DNA of 49,946 bases from Micrococcales bacterium (lineage in GTDB: Bacteria; Actinomycetota; Actinomycetes; Actinomycetales; Microbacteriaceae): positions 1-49,946 of the forward strand of contig CANGBK010000006.1 in the NCBI GenBank assembly GCA_947452235.1, given 5' to 3'. Under the pieces are notes generated by a model that saw only the letters and a program-made list of their open reading frames with translations, did not search any database and was not told the origin of the DNA. A program made the position numbers and the translations under genes. Below are positions 46,770-49,946 of this stretch, in pieces; the first letter of the stretch is position 1, and the number at the start of each line of letters is the position of its first letter.

Positions 46770-47495
46770 TTAACTAAGCTGCTTGACTGGCCAACCAAAT
46801 ACTGGCTTGTAATCTGGGTAATCCTTTTGACGCCACTGGGCGTAACTCTTTTCGTTCTCATCAGCCCAGCGAGCCTGAAGTTCATGAAGTTCTTCGAGTG
46901 AAGTGGGGAAGGGGAACTTAGGGTCATTTAGTGCTTGATAGAAACGCATCATTGCCAAAGCAACTTGACCGGCAGCTATTGCATCGTCGGCAGCTGTGTG
47001 AGCGTTTTCAAGGCTTACTCCATAACGTTCAGCTGCTGCTGTTAAGGTTCTCTTGCCTTTACGCCACTTATCAATGGTCTTATCAATGACAAGTGGATCA
47101 ATCACATTACCGAAGTTGAGTTGATCGATTCCGTAGCGCTTAGCTTCGTAATGCAGAATCGTGAAGTCGTAAGGAGCGTTGTATGCAACAACAGGAATAC
47201 CTTGGTCAAAATAGCCCTGAATAGCGCTTACGATTTCTGCTACGCCTTCTTGAGGGGACTGTGCGTTAATTACATCAGCATCGGTAACACCGTGAACGTT
47301 GCTTGCCTCAGGTGGAATTGGAACGCCTGGGTTTAGCAACCAGTCTTTACCGCCGGTAATTACATTGCCACTTGCATCAACTAAATGAAGCGCTGCGGTC
47401 ACAATGCGAGACTCATCCAAAATTAACCCTGTGGTCTCTGTGTCAAAGACAGCAATAACGTTCAACCATTCAGGCAAAGCCAGTTTTTCACTCAT
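46770..47495 (-). CDS. DEDDh-family 3'-5' exonuclease (DnaQ-like)
   Basis: 241 residues. The exonuclease fold shows motif I FDTETTGL (D18, E20), IPPEASNVHGVTDADV, motif II YNAPYDFTILHYE and motif III H-x4-D (HTAADDAIAAG). This makes it a DEDDh nuclease like the DNA polymerase III epsilon subunit, but as a stand-alone protein it could act in DNA repair or RNA turnover. The C-terminal tail ends in a basic YKPVFGWPVKQL. ATG 47495 lacks a Shine-Dalgarno, and TAGTCT ends six bases upstream, so the mRNA may be leaderless. Confidence 0.92.
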   Translation of the reverse strand: MSEKLALPEWLNVIAVFDTETTGLILDESRIVTAALHLVDASGNVITGGKDWLLNPGVPIPPEASNVHGVTDADVINAQSPQEGVAEIVSAIQGYFDQGIPVVAYNAPYDFTILHYEAKRYGIDQLNFGNVIDPLVIDKTIDKWRKGKRTLTAAAERYGVSLENAHTAADDAIAAGQVALAMMRFYQALNDPKFPFPTSLEELHELQARWADENEKSYAQWRQKDYPDYKPVFGWPVKQLS

Positions 47496-47501
47496 GGCTA
47501 A

Positions 47502-47507
47502 AGACTA
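47502..47507 (-). promoter_or_regulatory. -10 element (TAGTCT) of a probable leaderless exonuclease transcript
   Basis: On the minus strand TAGTCT ends six bases before ATG 47495, with GGCTAA read on the plus strand between them and no ribosome site. A convincing -35 box is not visible. Confidence 0.45.
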
Positions 47508-47594
47508 CTTCTCAACACTGACAAAGCTCAGGAAGCCCAGCGGGAGTATGGGCTTTGGCTAGACTTGCAATGAATTCAATTATGGGAGTGATGA

Positions 47595-48494
47595 ATGAAG
47601 ACCGCAGCTGAGTACATGGAGTTAGCCAACGCTAGGGCTACCCAGAGATCAGTACTTGTTGACGAAAATGAATGTAAATATTGGTTTTATCCAGCTACTA
47701 CAACTCCCAGCGCTAAGGCTAAAAACATTGTTCTAGTTCACGGATATCGAGGGGATCACCACGGACTTGAATCTTTTGCGGGGGGACTATCTGATTACAA
47801 CATCTATGCACCAGACCTACCTGGCTTCGGTGTTTCAACTCCACTAAAAGTTGAACACAGCCTAGAGAACTATGTGCTTTGGTTCAAAGGATTTATCAAA
47901 CAAATTGGTTTAGTGAATCCAATTTCTATCGGTCATTCTTTTGGAACCCTAATCACTTCAGCACTTGAATCTAAAGAACACACCTTTAGCGCGATGATCT
48001 TTATCAACCCGGTTGGTGGAGGTAAAGTTCAGGGCCTGTCGAGATTCCTGATGTATTTCGTGAAGGCTTACTACTGGCTCGCTCACGTTTTACCTGAGAG
48101 CATCGGGCTTCGGATGGTGAAAACTTTCTTGTTGGTTGACTCTATGAGTTCATACACAACCAAGAGCAAAAATAAATCGCTACGAACTTGGATCAAAGGT
48201 CAGCACCGTCAACACTTCAATAGCTTTGCTAACTCCCAGGTCGTTTGGGAAAGCTATGTTGCATCTATATCAAATACCATGGCTCCATACATCAATGGTA
48301 TTAATGTGCCTTCACTTTTGATTGCGGCAGAACTGGATGAGGTCACACCTGTAGAAGCTGTGAAGAAAATGTCCAACGACATGAACAGTGCAGTGATGTA
48401 TGAGATTGCAAACTGCGGACATCTAGTTCATTACGAGGCAGCTGAAGAAGCTGTTGATCAAATGACTAGGTTTCTAGAAGGTTTACCTAACTAA
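47595..48494 (+). CDS. Alpha/beta hydrolase
   Basis: 299 residues. It has the alpha/beta-hydrolase fold with oxyanion motif VLVHGYRG (about 46-53), APDLPGFGVS, nucleophile S115 in ISIGHSFGTL, the probable acid D248 (ELDEVTP) and H276 (NCGHLVHYE). The substrate is unknown and there is no signal peptide. The Shine-Dalgarno GGGAGTG precedes the ATG and a -10-like TAGACT lies at 47560-47565. The stop overlaps the start of the glycosyltransferase gene (TAATG), so the two probably act in one pathway, perhaps for a glycolipid or envelope glycan; that is inference. Confidence 0.88.
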   Translation: MKTAAEYMELANARATQRSVLVDENECKYWFYPATTTPSAKAKNIVLVHGYRGDHHGLESFAGGLSDYNIYAPDLPGFGVSTPLKVEHSLENYVLWFKGFIKQIGLVNPISIGHSFGTLITSALESKEHTFSAMIFINPVGGGKVQGLSRFLMYFVKAYYWLAHVLPESIGLRMVKTFLLVDSMSSYTTKSKNKSLRTWIKGQHRQHFNSFANSQVVWESYVASISNTMAPYINGINVPSLLIAAELDEVTPVEAVKKMSNDMNSAVMYEIANCGHLVHYEAAEEAVDQMTRFLEGLPN

Positions 48495-49567
48495 TGAAAA
48501 CCTTGCACTTTGACGCTCGCTTTATAAGACTTGACCACCATGATGGAATCTCAAGATTCAGCGTTGAACTTATCAAAGCTTTATCTTCTAAAGTTCATGT
48601 GATTGCAATCATTTATGATTTGAGACAACTGGAACACCTACCTGAAGGCATCGAATTCATTGTTGTCAATAACCCTGAATCGGTGAAAGAGCTTTTCATA
48701 GCCAGAAAACTAAACAACGTTGGGGCAACTCACGTTTATTCACCTATGCAGATCATGGGAACTTCAGGCCGAAAATACAAACTAGTTCTGACCCTTCACG
48801 ACTTGATTTATTACCGTCACAGAAAACCACCGCAGGATTTGAATCTCCTGATTCGGGGACTGTGGCGCCTATATCACTTGACCTATTTCCCACAGCGGCT
48901 GCTACTAAATAGAGCTGATGCGATTGTTACGGTTTCTAAGACAACAAAAGAGCTAATTGCGAAACATTCTCTGACTAAACGTCCAGTGAGTGTTGTTTAT
49001 AACGCACCAGCCGGAGCTTCTGCTAAGAAGCCGAGAAAGCTTCCTACAAGTAGAGATGTTCTTTATATCGGCTCGTTTATGCCATACAAAAACGTTGAAA
49101 CACTAATCAGGGGAGTTGGCCTAACACCTGGTTTTACTCTTCACCTGTTGAGCAAGATAACTTCGGAAAGAAAGGACCAACTGCAGAGCCTTGCCTCCAA
49201 ATCTGGGTGCGATGTGGTCTTTCACGGTGGTGTTACCGATGAACAATATGAGTCATTAGTTGCCACCAGTTTTGCTTTAATTTCAGCAAGCAAAGATGAG
49301 GGCTTCGGTATTCCACTGGTTGAAGCCATGCAGCAGGGAACACCTGTTGTGGTTTCGGATTTGGAGATCTTTAGAGAAGTTTCCGGAACTGTTGGAAGTT
49401 TTTTTGATGCCGACTCATCTGAAGCATTATCTAAGCGACTGCTTGAACTTGAAGTTAGCAATACTTGGGAGAGGAAATCTGCGGAGGCTCTATATCAAGC
49501 AGCTAAGTTCAATTGGAATGACTCTGCAGATGAACTGTTACTGACTTTTAGTCAGCTAGAGATTTAG
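48494..49567 (+). CDS. GT4-family glycosyltransferase
   Basis: 357 residues. It has a GT-B fold. The N-terminal half begins LHFDARFIRLDHHDGISRFS, typical of mannosyltransferase-like GT4 enzymes, with LTLHDLIYYRHRKPP as the acceptor region. The C-terminal half has VLYIGSFMPYKNVETLIRG and the donor-binding E-x7-E motif (E269, E277 in EGFGIPLVE) followed by GTPVVVSDLEIFREV. Donor and acceptor cannot be named from sequence. It is co-translated with the alpha/beta hydrolase. The end overlaps a convergent phosphatase gene by 20 bases. Confidence 0.9.
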   Translation: MKTLHFDARFIRLDHHDGISRFSVELIKALSSKVHVIAIIYDLRQLEHLPEGIEFIVVNNPESVKELFIARKLNNVGATHVYSPMQIMGTSGRKYKLVLTLHDLIYYRHRKPPQDLNLLIRGLWRLYHLTYFPQRLLLNRADAIVTVSKTTKELIAKHSLTKRPVSVVYNAPAGASAKKPRKLPTSRDVLYIGSFMPYKNVETLIRGVGLTPGFTLHLLSKITSERKDQLQSLASKSGCDVVFHGGVTDEQYESLVATSFALISASKDEGFGIPLVEAMQQGTPVVVSDLEIFREVSGTVGSFFDADSSEALSKRLLELEVSNTWERKSAEALYQAAKFNWNDSADELLLTFSQLEI

Positions 49568-49946
49568 GGTTGTAGTCAAGAACTTCCCAGATTCCATCCT
49601 GGTGGCCGAGAATGTTCAACGAAACATTAGTTAGACGATCACCATCGGTTGGATACAGATCTTTAGAAACCACTCTTAGCAGTTTTCTAATGTATGCGCC
49701 ATGTGAGACAGCCAGAACTCGAAGACCTGCATACTCGTTTGCGATTAGATTAAGAAGATTCTCCGAACGAGCTCTCAAATCTTCAAGAGATTCCAAACCC
49801 TCGATAGGTGCTCCACTTTCATAGAGCTTTCTCCACTCACCATGAGACATACCTTCGGCTGTTCCAAAAGATCGTTCAATCAGTTCAGGAATAACAGCAA
49901 CTTTCAAGCCAAGAGGCTCGGCAATGATAGCTGCAGTGTCTCTGGC
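49548..49946 (-). CDS. Histidine phosphatase (phosphoglycerate mutase) family, 5' end outside window
   Basis: 132 residues are visible and the frame stays open to the right edge, so the N-terminus with the catalytic R-H-G motif is missing. The part seen has ARDTAAIIAEPLG, the family signature PELIERSFGTAEGMSH, LRARSENLLNLI and the second catalytic histidine in VLAVSHGAYIRKLL. Members remove or move phosphate on small molecules; the substrate is unknown. TTG 49907 could be read as a start, but the upstream residues match the family, so it is internal. Its last 20 bases overlap the glycosyltransferase gene. Confidence 0.88.
   Translation of the reverse strand, partial: ARDTAAIIAEPLGLKVAVIPELIERSFGTAEGMSHGEWRKLYESGAPIEGLESLEDLRARSENLLNLIANEYAGLRVLAVSHGAYIRKLLRVVSKDLYPTDGDRLTNVSLNILGHQDGIWEVLDYNPKSLAD

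Noticed and set aside
46605-46901. 98-codon plus-strand frame after rpmE2
   Set aside because: It overlaps rpmE2 out of frame, reads through the terminator hairpin and is antisense to the exonuclease gene.

Overview
The window reads as the conserved core of a small, streamlined actinobacterial chromosome with moderate-to-low GC. RbpA, WhiA, an ANTAR response regulator of the PdtaR type, OpcA, a four-domain ribosomal protein S1 and a DUF3099-type membrane protein all point to Actinobacteria. The gene order (pyk, tRNA-Leu, pdtaR, polA, rpsA, coaE, uvrB, uvrA, uvrC, rapZ, whiA, gap-pgk-tpi, secG-rbpA, pgl-opcA-zwf-pgi-tal-tkt, ctaB/ctaA, suf) and the AT-leaning codon use suggest Micrococcales, most likely a freshwater Microbacteriaceae of the Luna/Rhodoluna kind. 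That placement is inference. No transposase, integrase, phage gene, CRISPR array or toxin-antitoxin pair is visible. Coding density is very high and no gap between genes exceeds about 215 bases.

Layout. 1-4760: end of gltB, gltD and pyk (ammonia assimilation, last step of glycolysis). 4761-5900: tRNA-Leu(CAA), an ANTAR response regulator and a thioesterase. 5946-11147: polA, an HPr-type phosphocarrier, rpsA and coaE. 11144-17939: the complete nucleotide-excision repair set uvrB-uvrA-uvrC. 18003-20498: rapZ, whiA and sodA. 20591-24304: gap-pgk-tpiA, then secG-rbpA. 24307-32351 (minus strand): a six-gene sugar-phosphate operon transcribed tkt-tal-pgi-zwf-opcA-pgl. 32564-35704: ctaB facing a ctaA-photolyase operon. 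35877-39861: a suf Fe-S assembly operon sufB-sufD-Rieske ferredoxin-sufC-sufT. 39858-43235: bioY, an ABC-F ATPase, a SURF1 protein and DUF3099. 43323-46380: fabG, fabI, serB and a lone ABC ATPase. 46466-49946: ribosomal protein L31 type B, a DEDDh exonuclease, an alpha/beta hydrolase plus GT4 glycosyltransferase pair, and the 3' part of a histidine phosphatase gene.

How it fits together. The genes describe an aerobic heterotroph with lower glycolysis and the oxidative pentose phosphate pathway, aa3-type cytochrome oxidase assembly (ctaA, ctaB, SURF1), superoxide dismutase, SUF-based Fe-S assembly, biotin scavenging, and both light-dependent and excision repair of UV damage. That repair set fits a sunlit habitat.

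I did not find an obviously new multi-gene system. The most distinctive sequence signals concern expression. At least seven genes have a TANNNT -10-like hexamer (three times exactly TAGGCT) ending 6-8 bases before an ATG with no Shine-Dalgarno, which suggests leaderless mRNAs. TTG and GTG starts are common but mostly confined to genes with a Shine-Dalgarno or translational coupling. Convergent genes often abut or overlap with no terminator. Short repeats sit in the divergent promoters around the heme and suf genes. The neighbourhood also lacks yvcK between rapZ and whiA, and sufR/sufS/sufU next to sufBDC.
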